A stretch of 43,077 nt of DNA, from the IMG/VR virus record IMGVR_UViG_3300047357_000466, positions 1 to 43,077 of that record. One strand, written 5' to 3'. Shown piece after piece: positions 15,280 to 22,859 of this stretch; positions within the stretch are counted from its first letter, which is position 1; each line of letters starts with the position of its first letter. A model generated the notes under the pieces. That model saw only the letters and a program-made list of their open reading frames with translations. It did not search any database and was not told where the DNA came from. This DNA is from a virus. A program made the position numbers and the translations under genes.

Positions 15280-16767
15280 ATGAAAACAATGTATACATCA
15301 TTTAGCGAATTTTCAAGAGGGATTAAAGAAAACATCTCACCAGAAAGTATTGGAGGAATGGGAGATGTTATATTACCGAATGGTGATGAACTAGGTTCTG
15401 GTGATATTCCTTCTGAAGAAGATGATGAAAATAAAGAAAAAATAAATACAAAATCTATGGATTTTAATAGTTTTATAAACAAATCAACGGTTAGTAAATT
15501 AGTCATTGAGAAATCAGCAACAGATACTCTAGCGGATGATGTTTCTGGAGAATTATATATTGCAAAACTTAAAGGCAAGTCAGCTACTATTAAAGCAACG
15601 ACTACGACAAAGACATGGGATGATGGAGTTCCGGTATTAAAGTATTTAGCAAGAGGTAAAAGTAAATCAATGTCTTTTGATTTATATCAAAGACCTTTTC
15701 AAGTGGTACACGACTATGCACATGGCTGGTGGTACTTCACAGATGGTGGAAAATGGTACGGATTACACGTAAGCGACGGTTATAGTGAAGCTGCTGATTT
15801 ACCATTCGATATGCAAATTCCAGAAAACAAAATACAAGAGGGTGTTATGTCTGACATTCACCAAATGATAGGTAATCATAAAACTTTTGATTCATTTCAA
15901 AAAGAATTCTTTAAAGAATATGGAGATAACAAAGCTATGAAAAAAACCAAAGACTTTTTAGAATGGCTAGAAGCTTTATATTCAGATTCACAATATGCAG
16001 TATCTGAGGCAAGACCAGGTACTTACACGTACCAAATGGATAGTGAAGGAAATACTAGAAAAGTATTACCACCATATTATGGTAATTCAGAACTTCATGA
16101 TAAATCAAAAGAACTATTTAAAAAACCATGGAAAAAGCTTAGTGATAAACAACAAGATGAAGTTTTAGCAGCATTTGCAATAGTTGAGGCAAGATCAATT
16201 AATAAAATCCAGAAGGAATACTCTAAGGTCGTAAATGATATGGCTGAAGTTGTTGTAAACTGGAAAGCAGCTAAAGGCTCTGGTGATGCAAAGGCAGAAG
16301 CTAGCTTCTTAGCAAAATTAAAAGATTTAACTTCTAATAAAAAATCATTAATGTCAGAATTAGATGACGCAGTAGGTATTAAAGATTTAAATATTGAATT
16401 AGCAGAATCAGTAAATGAATCTATGAGTTCTTATTATTTTGATAGTCCAAGTGAATATGGTCAATTTTCAAATGAAGCACCTGCAAAGGGTGAAACTAAA
16501 TATTTAGTAATGGCTACTAATAAAGCTTTATTTAATGGACAAGAAATTAGATTAGAAGGATCAATAAGATTTGGTTCAACCTCTAAAAAAGAAATTTTAG
16601 GAGTTTTTGATAAAGAATCAGAAGCTTTAACATTTTATAAATCAGCTATGAAAAAACCACAAGGAACTATGGTTTCTTTTACGGTAGGATCTGTTGTTGG
16701 TGTAACTAAATTTAGATCTCAATATACCGAGATAGAAGGATATCTTGCAACAGCAAAGGTAAAATAA
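15280..16767 (+). CDS. Modular putative internal-head protein
   Basis: 495 residues starting MKTMYTSFSEFSRGIKEN, a capsid-targeting-like N-terminus. Several units follow: an acidic linker (about 36-55), a Trp/Tyr/Gly-rich unit (about 80-185, including HGWWYFTDGGKWYGLHV), IQEGVMSDIHQMI and KTFDSFQKEF (185-210) resembling an internal targeting or linker repeat, VSEARPG (241-247) as a possible processing site, a helical unit (270-375), and LAESVNES (374-381) before a final beta-rich unit. It begins one base after the previous stop and ends before a strong terminator, closing the 9-kb cargo-like block. No enzyme motif is recognised. Confidence 0.6.
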   Translation: MKTMYTSFSEFSRGIKENISPESIGGMGDVILPNGDELGSGDIPSEEDDENKEKINTKSMDFNSFINKSTVSKLVIEKSATDTLADDVSGELYIAKLKGKSATIKATTTTKTWDDGVPVLKYLARGKSKSMSFDLYQRPFQVVHDYAHGWWYFTDGGKWYGLHVSDGYSEAADLPFDMQIPENKIQEGVMSDIHQMIGNHKTFDSFQKEFFKEYGDNKAMKKTKDFLEWLEALYSDSQYAVSEARPGTYTYQMDSEGNTRKVLPPYYGNSELHDKSKELFKKPWKKLSDKQQDEVLAAFAIVEARSINKIQKEYSKVVNDMAEVVVNWKAAKGSGDAKAEASFLAKLKDLTSNKKSLMSELDDAVGIKDLNIELAESVNESMSSYYFDSPSEYGQFSNEAPAKGETKYLVMATNKALFNGQEIRLEGSIRFGSTSKKEILGVFDKESEALTFYKSAMKKPQGTMVSFTVGSVVGVTKFRSQYTEIEGYLATAKVK

Positions 16768-16820
16768 TAATTTCGCGTATCAACGAAACACGTCAACAAT
16801 ATACTGTTGAAACAATTTTA

Positions 16821-16855
16821 AAAGTCTCTGTATAATCTACAGAGACTTTTTTATT
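16821..16855 (+). terminator. Rho-independent terminator closing the cargo block
   Basis: AAAGTCTCTGTA (16821-16832) and TACAGAGACTTT (16838-16849) form a perfect 12-bp stem with a five-base loop, followed by a T run. It separates the 495-residue gene from the methylglyoxal synthase gene. Confidence 0.9.
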
Positions 16856-16865
16856 TAAATAGTAT

Positions 16866-17243
16866 ATGAAAATAGCTTTAATAGCGCACGACAACAAAAA
16901 AGCTGACATGGTCGCTTTTGTATCAAAAAGATTACCTTTCTTTAATAGAAAGGATATTACTATTGTAACCACTGGAACAACGGGAAAACACGTTATGCAT
17001 GCTGGGATAGAAGACGTTATTAAAGTAAATTCAGGGCCACTTGGAGGAGATGCTCAGATAGCAGCAATGGTTACTGAAGGTGAAATAGATTTAGTTATCT
17101 TTTTAAGAGATCCATTAGGCAAACATCCACATGATGTTGATATCAGTATGTTAATGCGATTATGTGACGTTCATGATATACCTCTCGCAACAAATTATAG
17201 AACAGCAAGCTACTTAGTTAAATATTTAAAATCTTGTAAATAA
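16866..17243 (+). CDS. mgsA: Methylglyoxal synthase
   Basis: 125 residues, a little shorter than E. coli MgsA (152) but covering the whole catalytic domain. It converts dihydroxyacetone phosphate to methylglyoxal and phosphate, bypassing lower glycolysis. The key residues are all in place: His8 (IALIAHDNKK, E. coli His19), Asp62 in SGPLGGDAQIAAM (Asp71), Asp82 (Asp91), and KHPHDVD with His89 and Asp92 (His98 and Asp101). The phosphate-binding TTGTTGKH segment is also present. It is first in a short operon with a small gene and a cytidylyltransferase-like gene, and is separated from the cargo block by a terminator. Why a phage would carry it is not clear from the sequence. Confidence 0.9.
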   Translation: MKIALIAHDNKKADMVAFVSKRLPFFNRKDITIVTTGTTGKHVMHAGIEDVIKVNSGPLGGDAQIAAMVTEGEIDLVIFLRDPLGKHPHDVDISMLMRLCDVHDIPLATNYRTASYLVKYLKSCK

Positions 17244-17479
17244 TGGAAATGTTTTTATTTAAACCGGATAATTATAAAGAATGGTCAGATAGCGCTATTA
17301 AAAAAATAATAAAAGTTGTAGATTCATGTATCAGTGATGACCATTTAGACTCTGCTAAACAAATGATAGATCATTTTATTTTAATGCTTGCCTTAAATGA
17401 AACTTACTCAGAAGAAACTGTACAAGATATATCAAAACAATTATATTTATATTTAAATATTAAAAAATCTAATATATGA
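17243..17479 (+). CDS. Small hypothetical protein in the mgsA operon
   Basis: 78 residues. The start overlaps the mgsA stop by one base and the end overlaps the next start by four bases, so it is translationally linked on both sides. It is mostly helical and acidic, with a motif-poor sequence (MEMFLFKPDNYKEWSDSAIK, DSAKQMIDHFILMLALNE). No signal peptide, membrane segment or metal site is apparent. I do not recognise the family. Confidence 0.65.
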   Translation: MEMFLFKPDNYKEWSDSAIKKIIKVVDSCISDDHLDSAKQMIDHFILMLALNETYSEETVQDISKQLYLYLNIKKSNI

Positions 17480-18051
17480 GTTCTAAAACAAAAATAGGAT
17501 TTACAGCAGGAAACTTTGATCTATTACATCCTGGCTATATTTATACATTTGAAACTGCAAAACAACACTGCGATCACTTCATAGTTTTTCTACAAATTGA
17601 TCCATCTGAAACAAGATTCACGAAATATAAACCAGTAATACCTTTATATGAAAGATATAAAACTTTAATGGCAATACAATACGTTGATGAAGTTATAACA
17701 TATCAAACAGAAGAAGATCTAATTAAATTAATAAAATTCTATAAACCTGATGTTAGAATTTTAGGAGAAGACTATATTGGTAAAGGATTCACAGGAGATG
17801 ATTTACCCCCTAAGGTAATTTATACAACGCGATCACATAACTGGTCAACTACTAAACTCAAGGATTTAATTACAATGCAAACTATTAAGCAAAATCCTGA
17901 AATAGTAGATAGAGCTAAGAATGAAAAAGAACAAACGTCTCACCAAAGATTAATGTTAGCAATTAGAGATCAAATTGCACAACATGCTGAAGGTAATTTA
18001 ACTGAGGCACAATATAAATCAGCAATTAAAGAATTATTAGAAGAATCATGA
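17476..18051 (+). CDS. TagD-like cytidylyltransferase family protein
   Basis: 191 residues; the first 130 match the glycerol-3-phosphate cytidylyltransferase family (TagD, about 130 residues). GFTAGNFDLLHPGYIYTF corresponds to the HxGH region, but the second histidine is Tyr (His-Pro-Gly-Tyr). YVDEVI, VRILGEDYIGK and RSHNWSTTKLKD match TagD's YVDEVI, VFVMGDDWEGK and RTEGISTTKIKE segments. A helical C-terminal extension of about 60 residues is unusual. The family transfers CMP or AMP to phosphorylated alcohols or sugars. With the RmlB-like dehydratase next to it, production of a nucleotide-activated sugar or polyol is a reasonable inference. The start overlaps the previous gene by four bases. 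Confidence 0.75.
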   Translation: MSSKTKIGFTAGNFDLLHPGYIYTFETAKQHCDHFIVFLQIDPSETRFTKYKPVIPLYERYKTLMAIQYVDEVITYQTEEDLIKLIKFYKPDVRILGEDYIGKGFTGDDLPPKVIYTTRSHNWSTTKLKDLITMQTIKQNPEIVDRAKNEKEQTSHQRLMLAIRDQIAQHAEGNLTEAQYKSAIKELLEES

Positions 18052-18983
18052 GAATAATCGTAACAGGAGGACTTGGATTTATTGGATCATCTTTTGTAAA
18101 TTTATTAAACAGAAGAATACCAAATGCTAAGATAGTTATTTTAGATAAAATGACGTATGCTGCTAATCCTAACAATATAATTAAACCAACAAGCATTATT
18201 AAAAAAGATATATGTGATGTGACTCCTGAGGATTTAGGATCTTACGACTATATTGTACATTTCGCCGCAGAAAGCCATGTCGATAACTCTATTAAAAATG
18301 GAAGGCCATTTGTTAGAACAAATGTTGAAGGTACTTTTAACTTATTAGAGTGTGCAAGACAAAACCCTGATCTTAAAAAGTTTATTCATATTTCAACAGA
18401 TGAGGTTTATGGAGATATGGCAGATATTGGATTACTAGCAGAAGCAAATGAAGCATATAGTTTATCAGCATCTTCATATTATTCAGCAACAAAAGCTTCA
18501 AGTGATTTATTAGTTGAAGCAGCGGGTAGAACGTTTGGTTTACCATATTTAATTACAAGAACTTGCAATAACTATGGAGAACATCAAAATGAAGAAAAAT
18601 TCATTCCTAAAATAATGAAGTCAATTGCCAATGATTTAACAATACCAGTATATGGAGATGGTAAGCAAGTTAGAGAGTGGATTGATTGCGAAGACAACGT
18701 ACAAATTATATATGAACTTATGCTATCAGATCTAGAAGGTGAGGTTTATAACATTGGCTCTGGAGAGAGATATGAAAACATAGAAATTATAAATATGATC
18801 GGAGAAATGTTAGGAAAAACTCCTAAGTTTGAATTTGTTAAAGACAGATTAGGGCATGATCGTAGATACGCAATAAACTCAACTAGAGTTAGAGAAATAT
18901 TCTCAGATTGGGAAACTCTTTCATTTCAAGAGTTTTTATTAGAACAAGTAAATACATTAAAATTAAAACAAGAACAATTATGA
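18048..18983 (+). CDS. NAD-dependent nucleotide-sugar dehydratase (RmlB-like)
   Basis: 311 residues of the extended short-chain dehydrogenase family. GGLGFIGSSF (7-16) is the NAD-binding glycine motif; FAAESHVDNSI is typical of dTDP-glucose 4,6-dehydratases; STDEVYG gives the catalytic Thr117-Asp118-Glu119; YYSATKAS supplies the Tyr145-x3-Lys149 pair; RTCNNYGEHQ and the RLGHDRRYAI segment bind the nucleotide sugar. RmlB converts dTDP-glucose to the 4-keto-6-deoxy sugar. The protein is shorter than typical RmlB (about 350), so UDP- or CDP-sugar specificity is possible. It overlaps its neighbours by four bases on each side. Confidence 0.85.
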   Translation: MRIIVTGGLGFIGSSFVNLLNRRIPNAKIVILDKMTYAANPNNIIKPTSIIKKDICDVTPEDLGSYDYIVHFAAESHVDNSIKNGRPFVRTNVEGTFNLLECARQNPDLKKFIHISTDEVYGDMADIGLLAEANEAYSLSASSYYSATKASSDLLVEAAGRTFGLPYLITRTCNNYGEHQNEEKFIPKIMKSIANDLTIPVYGDGKQVREWIDCEDNVQIIYELMLSDLEGEVYNIGSGERYENIEIINMIGEMLGKTPKFEFVKDRLGHDRRYAINSTRVREIFSDWETLSFQEFLLEQVNTLKLKQEQL

Positions 18984-19201
18984 ACATTAAATTAATTAAA
19001 ATGCTTAAGTCATCAGCAGAAGCTGATAAAGCAAAAGCTCTTTTATCCTTAGATTTATTAGGAAATAAAGGAACAGGTATTGGAGACCACTCAACTGGAG
19101 ATTTTTATACTAATGCTGAAGAAGCACTGGCAATGTTAGTTGATGCAGACGATAGATTAGGGGCTATTGAAAAATACTTCCCAGCAGTTGAACAACTTTA
19201 A
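18980..19201 (+). CDS. Small hypothetical protein at the end of the sugar operon
   Basis: 73 residues from the ATG at 18980, which overlaps the dehydratase stop as ATGA. An earlier in-frame ATG at 18908 lies inside the dehydratase and is less likely. The protein starts MNIKLIKMLKSSAEADKAKA and is helical with an acidic second half (TNAEEALAMLVDADDRLGAIE). It resembles short conserved phage proteins with no known role; I cannot name it. A strong terminator follows at 19230. Confidence 0.65.
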   Translation: MNIKLIKMLKSSAEADKAKALLSLDLLGNKGTGIGDHSTGDFYTNAEEALAMLVDADDRLGAIEKYFPAVEQL

Positions 19202-19229
19202 AAAAGTGAATATTTTTTAAAAATAAAGG

Positions 19230-19258
19230 CCCAAACATTTTTTTGTTTGGGTTTTTTT
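19230..19258 (+). terminator. Rho-independent terminator
   Basis: CCCAAAC (19230-19236) and GTTTGGG (19245-19251) form a perfect stem with a T-rich loop, followed by seven T residues. It ends the mgsA-dehydratase operon. Confidence 0.9.
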
Positions 19259-19293
19259 GCTTATATTAGTACTATAATTAAAGCATAACGCAT

Positions 19294-19605
19294 ATGAAAA
19301 TGTTCAAGAAAGACGGAAAGACCGCAGTTTTAGTAAGCCCAGGATTTGGTGCAGGATTTAGTACATGGAACAAGCCAGAAATGGCAGTTGACTTCGATTT
19401 AGTTGAAGCGTTCTTAAGTGGCGATAAGACTCGCTTTGCATACATTGTCAATGAGAAATACAACGCGGACGATAGCTTATACCTAGGTGGTATGGACGGC
19501 TTAATAGTTGTATGGGTCGATGGAGGTAAGAAATTCCGTGTTGAAGAATACGATGGAGCCGAACATGTCGAGGTATTTAAAGGAATTGAATGGTTTACAG
19601 CTTAA
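19294..19605 (+). CDS. Conserved phage hypothetical protein
   Basis: 103 residues. The sequence has a KTAVLVSPGFGAGFSTWN N-terminal segment, a DFDLVEAFLSGDKTRF helix, LYLGGMDGLIVVWV and a KFRVEEYDGAEHV strand near the C-terminus. This pattern recurs, to my knowledge, in many phage genomes as a conserved protein of unknown function. Its GC content and codon choice look higher than those of the flanking genes. It follows a terminator, so it probably has its own promoter; a TATAAT-like sequence lies at 19272. No catalytic motif is evident. Confidence 0.7.
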   Translation: MKMFKKDGKTAVLVSPGFGAGFSTWNKPEMAVDFDLVEAFLSGDKTRFAYIVNEKYNADDSLYLGGMDGLIVVWVDGGKKFRVEEYDGAEHVEVFKGIEWFTA

Positions 19606-19608
19606 GTT

Positions 19609-19770
19609 ATGAGCAAGAAAAAGAAATATAATGATAAATTGGACTTTAACGGAGGGTGGTCTTCTGGTGAAGCATCACATCATATTTCTAAAAAGATGAC
19701 TGAACAAACTGTAGATTCAAAGAAAACATATACAAGAAAAAAGAAGCATAAAAATAAAGAAGATGAGTAA
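19609..19770 (+). CDS. Very small basic protein
   Basis: 53 residues from the ATG at 19609, three bases after the preceding stop. It starts MSKKKKYNDKLDFNGGW and ends in a Lys/Arg-rich tail (TYTRKKKHKNKEDE). The net charge is strongly positive, suggesting nucleic-acid contact. The stop overlaps the start of the next gene by eight bases, as in other gene pairs here, which supports it being a real gene. No family is recognised. Confidence 0.5.
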   Translation: MSKKKKYNDKLDFNGGWSSGEASHHISKKMTEQTVDSKKTYTRKKKHKNKEDE

Positions 19771-20359
19771 TAGAACATTTACATGGTGGAGAAGGTTTCA
19801 TTCTCCAATAAAGTTAAAAAAGAATCAAATGTGGAAAGGATATCCTCAATTATTACAGAGAATTGAATTTGGAGAATTTGAGTATTGTCATCTTTCCGAG
19901 GAATGTCTTCTAGAAGAAGAGTTATATAGGCTTGAAGAAATAGAAATTCGTAAAGAACTTACAAGATCTGATGAAGAAGCAATTCAAGAAAAATTGTTTG
20001 ATCGAAGAAAGCTTAAAAATAAAAGAGTAAAGCTTATGATGCAGGCTCATTTAAAAAAAGAACATGAAATATTAAAAAGCCTTAAGGAAAATCTATGTAA
20101 AGAATTTAATATGTCAAACGAATTTATGAATAATTTCTTTGATAATTTTGATGGAGACACAAGACAATTATATTACGCTTTAAGAGCGGTTGCTAATAAA
20201 AAACCTATTCCGTCTAATAGCGATATAGATAAATATCCTAGATCATTTGTGCAACAGCCTAGACATGTGTTAAAGCACGAACATCGTGGATTAAATAAAA
20301 TATGGAAAAAAGTAGTAAAACAAAATAAAATTTGGAATGCACATGGAATCACAGATTAA
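19763..20359 (+). CDS. Hypothetical charged helical protein
   Basis: 198 residues. It starts MSNRTFTWWRRFHSPIKLKK, then has an acidic stretch (LSEECLLEEELYRLEEIEIRKE), a long charged helical region likely to form a coiled coil (about 75-120), and a basic C-terminus (RHVLKHEHRGLNKIWKKVVK). It resembles no enzyme family I know. The end overlaps the next gene by 23 bases if that gene starts at its first ATG. It sits in a run of small accessory genes between the sugar operon and the glucosyltransferase. Confidence 0.6.
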   Translation: MSNRTFTWWRRFHSPIKLKKNQMWKGYPQLLQRIEFGEFEYCHLSEECLLEEELYRLEEIEIRKELTRSDEEAIQEKLFDRRKLKNKRVKLMMQAHLKKEHEILKSLKENLCKEFNMSNEFMNNFFDNFDGDTRQLYYALRAVANKKPIPSNSDIDKYPRSFVQQPRHVLKHEHRGLNKIWKKVVKQNKIWNAHGITD

Positions 20360-20603
20360 ACCTTATTTAGTTTATTTTTATCCTTATGAAGATGAACGTT
20401 TTTTTGAAAAGCAAAAAAAACCACAAGACCATGTTTGTTGTGTAATGGCATCTAGTCAAAAAGAAGCCATGGCTAAAACAGAAGTAATAGCACAAAATGC
20501 TGGAGTTAAGTTTGTTAAGTTTATGGGAATCGGAACAGGTAAAGAAGAATGGGTAAACGAGTATGAACCTCTTAGAGATTTTGGAAGAGGACCAAGAAAA
20601 TAA
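20337..20603 (+). CDS. Small hypothetical protein
   Basis: 88 residues from the ATG at 20337; a second in-frame ATG at 20343 (MESQIKPYLVYFYP) gives a smaller overlap with the upstream gene and may be the true start. The order YLVYFYPYEDERFF, HVCCVMASSQKEAMAKTEVI, GVKFVKFMGIG suggests a small alpha/beta fold. There is no motif that allows a functional name. Confidence 0.6.
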   Translation: MHMESQIKPYLVYFYPYEDERFFEKQKKPQDHVCCVMASSQKEAMAKTEVIAQNAGVKFVKFMGIGTGKEEWVNEYEPLRDFGRGPRK

Positions 20604-20631
20604 AATATATAAAAAAAATAAAAATTAAACA

Positions 20632-20865
20632 ATGTCAACAAAACATCCCTGGGAATACAAGCAAGAAGTTATAAAAGACAAAGCTAGTAAAGAAGAATTT
20701 CAAAAACTTATAGACAAGATTAAGAATAAAGAAGACCAACATAAATCGGATATGTTTATAAAAAAAGTAGAAAAATCTAAAACCAAGAAAACACAATATC
20801 ATTTTATCGATGGAATTCCTCATAAAATGGTTGGTGGAAACTGGGTTCCTTTAACTAAAATGTAA
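20632..20865 (+). CDS. Small hypothetical protein
   Basis: 77 residues, preceded by a clear A-rich leader. The first 50 residues are charged and helical (KDKASKEEFQKLIDKIKNKE); the C-terminus contains YHFIDGIPHKMVGGNWVPL, a compact Gly/Trp-containing segment. An ATATATAA element lies at 20605-20612, 20 bases before the start. No family is recognised. Confidence 0.6.
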   Translation: MSTKHPWEYKQEVIKDKASKEEFQKLIDKIKNKEDQHKSDMFIKKVEKSKTKKTQYHFIDGIPHKMVGGNWVPLTKM

Positions 20866-20906
20866 ACAAAACTGATTATCAAGATATAATACTTAAAATA
20901 AAATAC

Positions 20907-21191
20907 ATGAAGAGTATATTAGAAGAAGCAAATGACATTGTAAACAATAGAAGTGAAGAAGCAGATAGAAACTATGGTCCTTTTTCTGAAGGAATGGATA
21001 GAGCTGCTATGATATTCCAAGGAATGACAGGTCATCCCGTAACCGGTGCTGATATGTTTAAAGCATTAGTAGCTCTTAAATTTTCTAGAGAAAGCTACAA
21101 CCACAAAAGAGATAATTTATTAGACGCAGTCGCATACATTCAAGGATTAGATAATTATGTTCAGGAGAACAATTCTAAAAACAATGAATGA
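20907..21191 (+). CDS. DUF6378-like phage protein
   Basis: 94 residues. The pattern matches a family of small phage proteins of unknown function: an ILEEANDIVNNRSEEADRNYG start, a central FSEGMDRAAMIFQGMTG and a C-terminal MFKALVALKFSRESYNHKRDNLLDAVAYIQ. The last segment (Lys-x-x-Arg and Asp-Ala-Val-Ala-Tyr) is the most recognisable. Proteins of this kind are often found near nucleotide-metabolism genes in phages, and here it lies close to a dUTPase-like gene. No activity is established from the sequence. Confidence 0.65.
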   Translation: MKSILEEANDIVNNRSEEADRNYGPFSEGMDRAAMIFQGMTGHPVTGADMFKALVALKFSRESYNHKRDNLLDAVAYIQGLDNYVQENNSKNNE

Positions 21192-21351
21192 TAAAAGACC
21201 CAAAAAACCAATCAAAGTAACTCATCCTAAATACGGCACGGGAGAGATCTATGAGTGTTTTGAATTTTATAATGAAGAATTTATGAATATAAAATTTGAA
21301 AAATTAGATAAAGTAATATACATTAGTTCAAATTCTATAAAAAAAATATAA
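21184..21351 (+). CDS. Small protein with an SH3-like helicase-tail motif
   Basis: 55 residues from the ATG at 21184, which overlaps the previous stop by eight bases; an ATG at 21157 in the same frame would give 64 residues but a much larger overlap. The segment KVTHPKYGTGEIYECFEF resembles the HPKFGxGxV motif of the small SH3/Tudor-like domain at the end of UvrD/PcrA helicases, which contacts RNA polymerase. The rest is short strands ending in lysines. A host-polymerase-binding role is only a suggestion. Confidence 0.5.
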   Translation: MNDKRPKKPIKVTHPKYGTGEIYECFEFYNEEFMNIKFEKLDKVIYISSNSIKKI

Positions 21352-22392
21352 ATGAAAGTAGCAATAACTTCAGTATTTTCAAACTTAACGTACAACAGCA
21401 AAAACCACCGAGGATTAGAGGTAACATACTTTAAAAAACTTTTAGAAGAAAACGAATATGACGTTGATTTAATTGGTAAAAAAAATAGAAATACAGAAGA
21501 ATTTGATTTCTATAAAAACTACACTGACGCTGATTGGAATTCTTATGAAGCAATTTTTATTCAATTAAGTACTGCTAATTTCTTTGGAGGTGTTGTTGGA
21601 GAACATACTGAACCAATCGCAAGAGCCCTTGCAGGATATGGTGGTAAAATATATGTTCTAGTAAATGATCCTCGGATTGATTTCTTAAACCCGGTTGATA
21701 AGTTAAAAAGATTTAATCTACTTCAAGATCTTAGTTCAGAGTGGTCCGAGATCATTGAGGAAGCAACATATTTATTTCCAGGTAAAAACATTAGTAAATT
21801 CTTAGGAAGAACACCTAAAAACTGGCAAAAACTAGATTGGTTTACATATATGTTTAAGCACAGAATGGCTGAGAAGTTAAATAATACAAAAACAACAAAC
21901 GCTCTTTTTGATTTTGATGCTCCTAAAAAAGAATGGGATGCTATTTACTATGGAGATAATCGAGCAGCCTTTAGAGAACAACAAGTTCGAAAGTATATGC
22001 CACATAGCGAAAAAAGTTTACTAGTAGGTTATAAAACTAAAAAAGTTCCAACGACCTTTGCAAAAAAGATGGAACACTCGGTTTTATTAGATACTATTTC
22101 AAAAAGTAAAGCAAGTTTAATATTAGGAGATGACGAACATTTAAATAATGTGACAACATTCCGCTTTTATGAAACTATGGCAAGTGATTGTTTGGCAGCG
22201 ATCCAAATCGAATACGATCCAGAAATGGAATTAATACAAGACCCTGTATTGCGTGATCAATTATATGTAAAATCATCAAAGGATGTTGAGAAATTAGTAG
22301 CATCTTATTCGGATGATTTAATTGCAAGACAGAAGAAAGAATTAAGAAACATATTCAACAGATTAGATATAACCTTTAAAATAAACAAGTAA
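21352..22392 (+). CDS. DNA beta-glucosyltransferase homologue (T4 BGT-like)
   Basis: 346 residues, close to T4 beta-glucosyltransferase (351). The match is spread over the whole length: IFIQLSTANFFGG and YVLVNDPRIDF resemble the T4 LIVVNSSINFFGG and YYLFTDIRLPF segments, placing Asp106 at the catalytic Asp100. DAIYYGDNRAAFREQ provides Arg204 and Arg208, with the same spacing as Arg191 and Arg195. LILGDDEHLNNVTTFRFY plus ETMASD supplies Asp260, Arg271 and Glu274 for UDP-glucose binding; Tyr261 is replaced. The T4 enzyme puts glucose on 5-hydroxymethylcytosine in phage DNA to block restriction. The base modified here is unknown. It sits next to a dUTPase/dCTPase-like gene and the DNA polymerase. 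Confidence 0.8.
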   Translation: MKVAITSVFSNLTYNSKNHRGLEVTYFKKLLEENEYDVDLIGKKNRNTEEFDFYKNYTDADWNSYEAIFIQLSTANFFGGVVGEHTEPIARALAGYGGKIYVLVNDPRIDFLNPVDKLKRFNLLQDLSSEWSEIIEEATYLFPGKNISKFLGRTPKNWQKLDWFTYMFKHRMAEKLNNTKTTNALFDFDAPKKEWDAIYYGDNRAAFREQQVRKYMPHSEKSLLVGYKTKKVPTTFAKKMEHSVLLDTISKSKASLILGDDEHLNNVTTFRFYETMASDCLAAIQIEYDPEMELIQDPVLRDQLYVKSSKDVEKLVASYSDDLIARQKKELRNIFNRLDITFKINK

Positions 22393-22859
22393 TGGCAAAC
22401 ATAGATAACGAATGTAAAGACTTAGAAGTAAAAGACTTTTATGATCAGTCAAACACTCACCTAGCAGATATCATGGAAAACCAAAAAAAGATGCAAGAGC
22501 AGACTTACGGTTTTAACTTTGATGATATGACAATCCGAGAAATTATGGATTTCTGGCACTGCAATACACATGCAGTTGTTGATGAAATTCACGAAATGAC
22601 TGATGCTCTTGGTGGTATTAAAGATGGTTCTGGAAATGCAGTATGGAAATACTGGAAAAAAGACTTTACAAAATACGATACATTAAAGATTTCTGACATG
22701 TCTGAAGGAGACAAAAAAGAATTGTATATGGAATGGGTAGATATTCTACACTTCTTTATTAATTACGCCGCTTCAATCGGGCTAGATGCTAAAACAGCAT
22801 ATAACTATTATTTCGCAAAAGCAGAAGAAAATGTTAACCGTCAGAAAAATAACTATTAA
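22392..22859 (+). CDS. All-alpha dUTPase/dCTPase-like NTP pyrophosphatase
   Basis: 155 residues with the all-alpha NTP pyrophosphatase (MazG/dimeric dUTPase) pattern: HAVVDEIHEMTDALGG gives an E-x-x-E metal site and MEWVDILHFF gives an E-x-x-D site. KAEENVNRQKNNY near the C-terminus resembles the Asn-x-x-Arg-Gln segment of dimeric dUTPases. T4 gp56 (dCTPase/dUTPase) belongs to this superfamily and keeps unmodified dCTP out of phage DNA. A role in dUTP or dCTP removal is therefore likely, but the base specificity cannot be told. It overlaps both neighbours by one base. Confidence 0.75.
   Translation: MANIDNECKDLEVKDFYDQSNTHLADIMENQKKMQEQTYGFNFDDMTIREIMDFWHCNTHAVVDEIHEMTDALGGIKDGSGNAVWKYWKKDFTKYDTLKISDMSEGDKKELYMEWVDILHFFINYAASIGLDAKTAYNYYFAKAEENVNRQKNNY

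Noticed and set aside
15240-15578. Minus-strand open frame across the 15278 gene junction
   Set aside because: No motif or start context; it spans the boundary of two well-supported + strand genes.
18908-18979. Longer N-terminus for the small gene after the dehydratase
   Set aside because: It would overlap the dehydratase by 76 bases; the ATG at 18980 gives the four-base overlap seen for other pairs in this operon.
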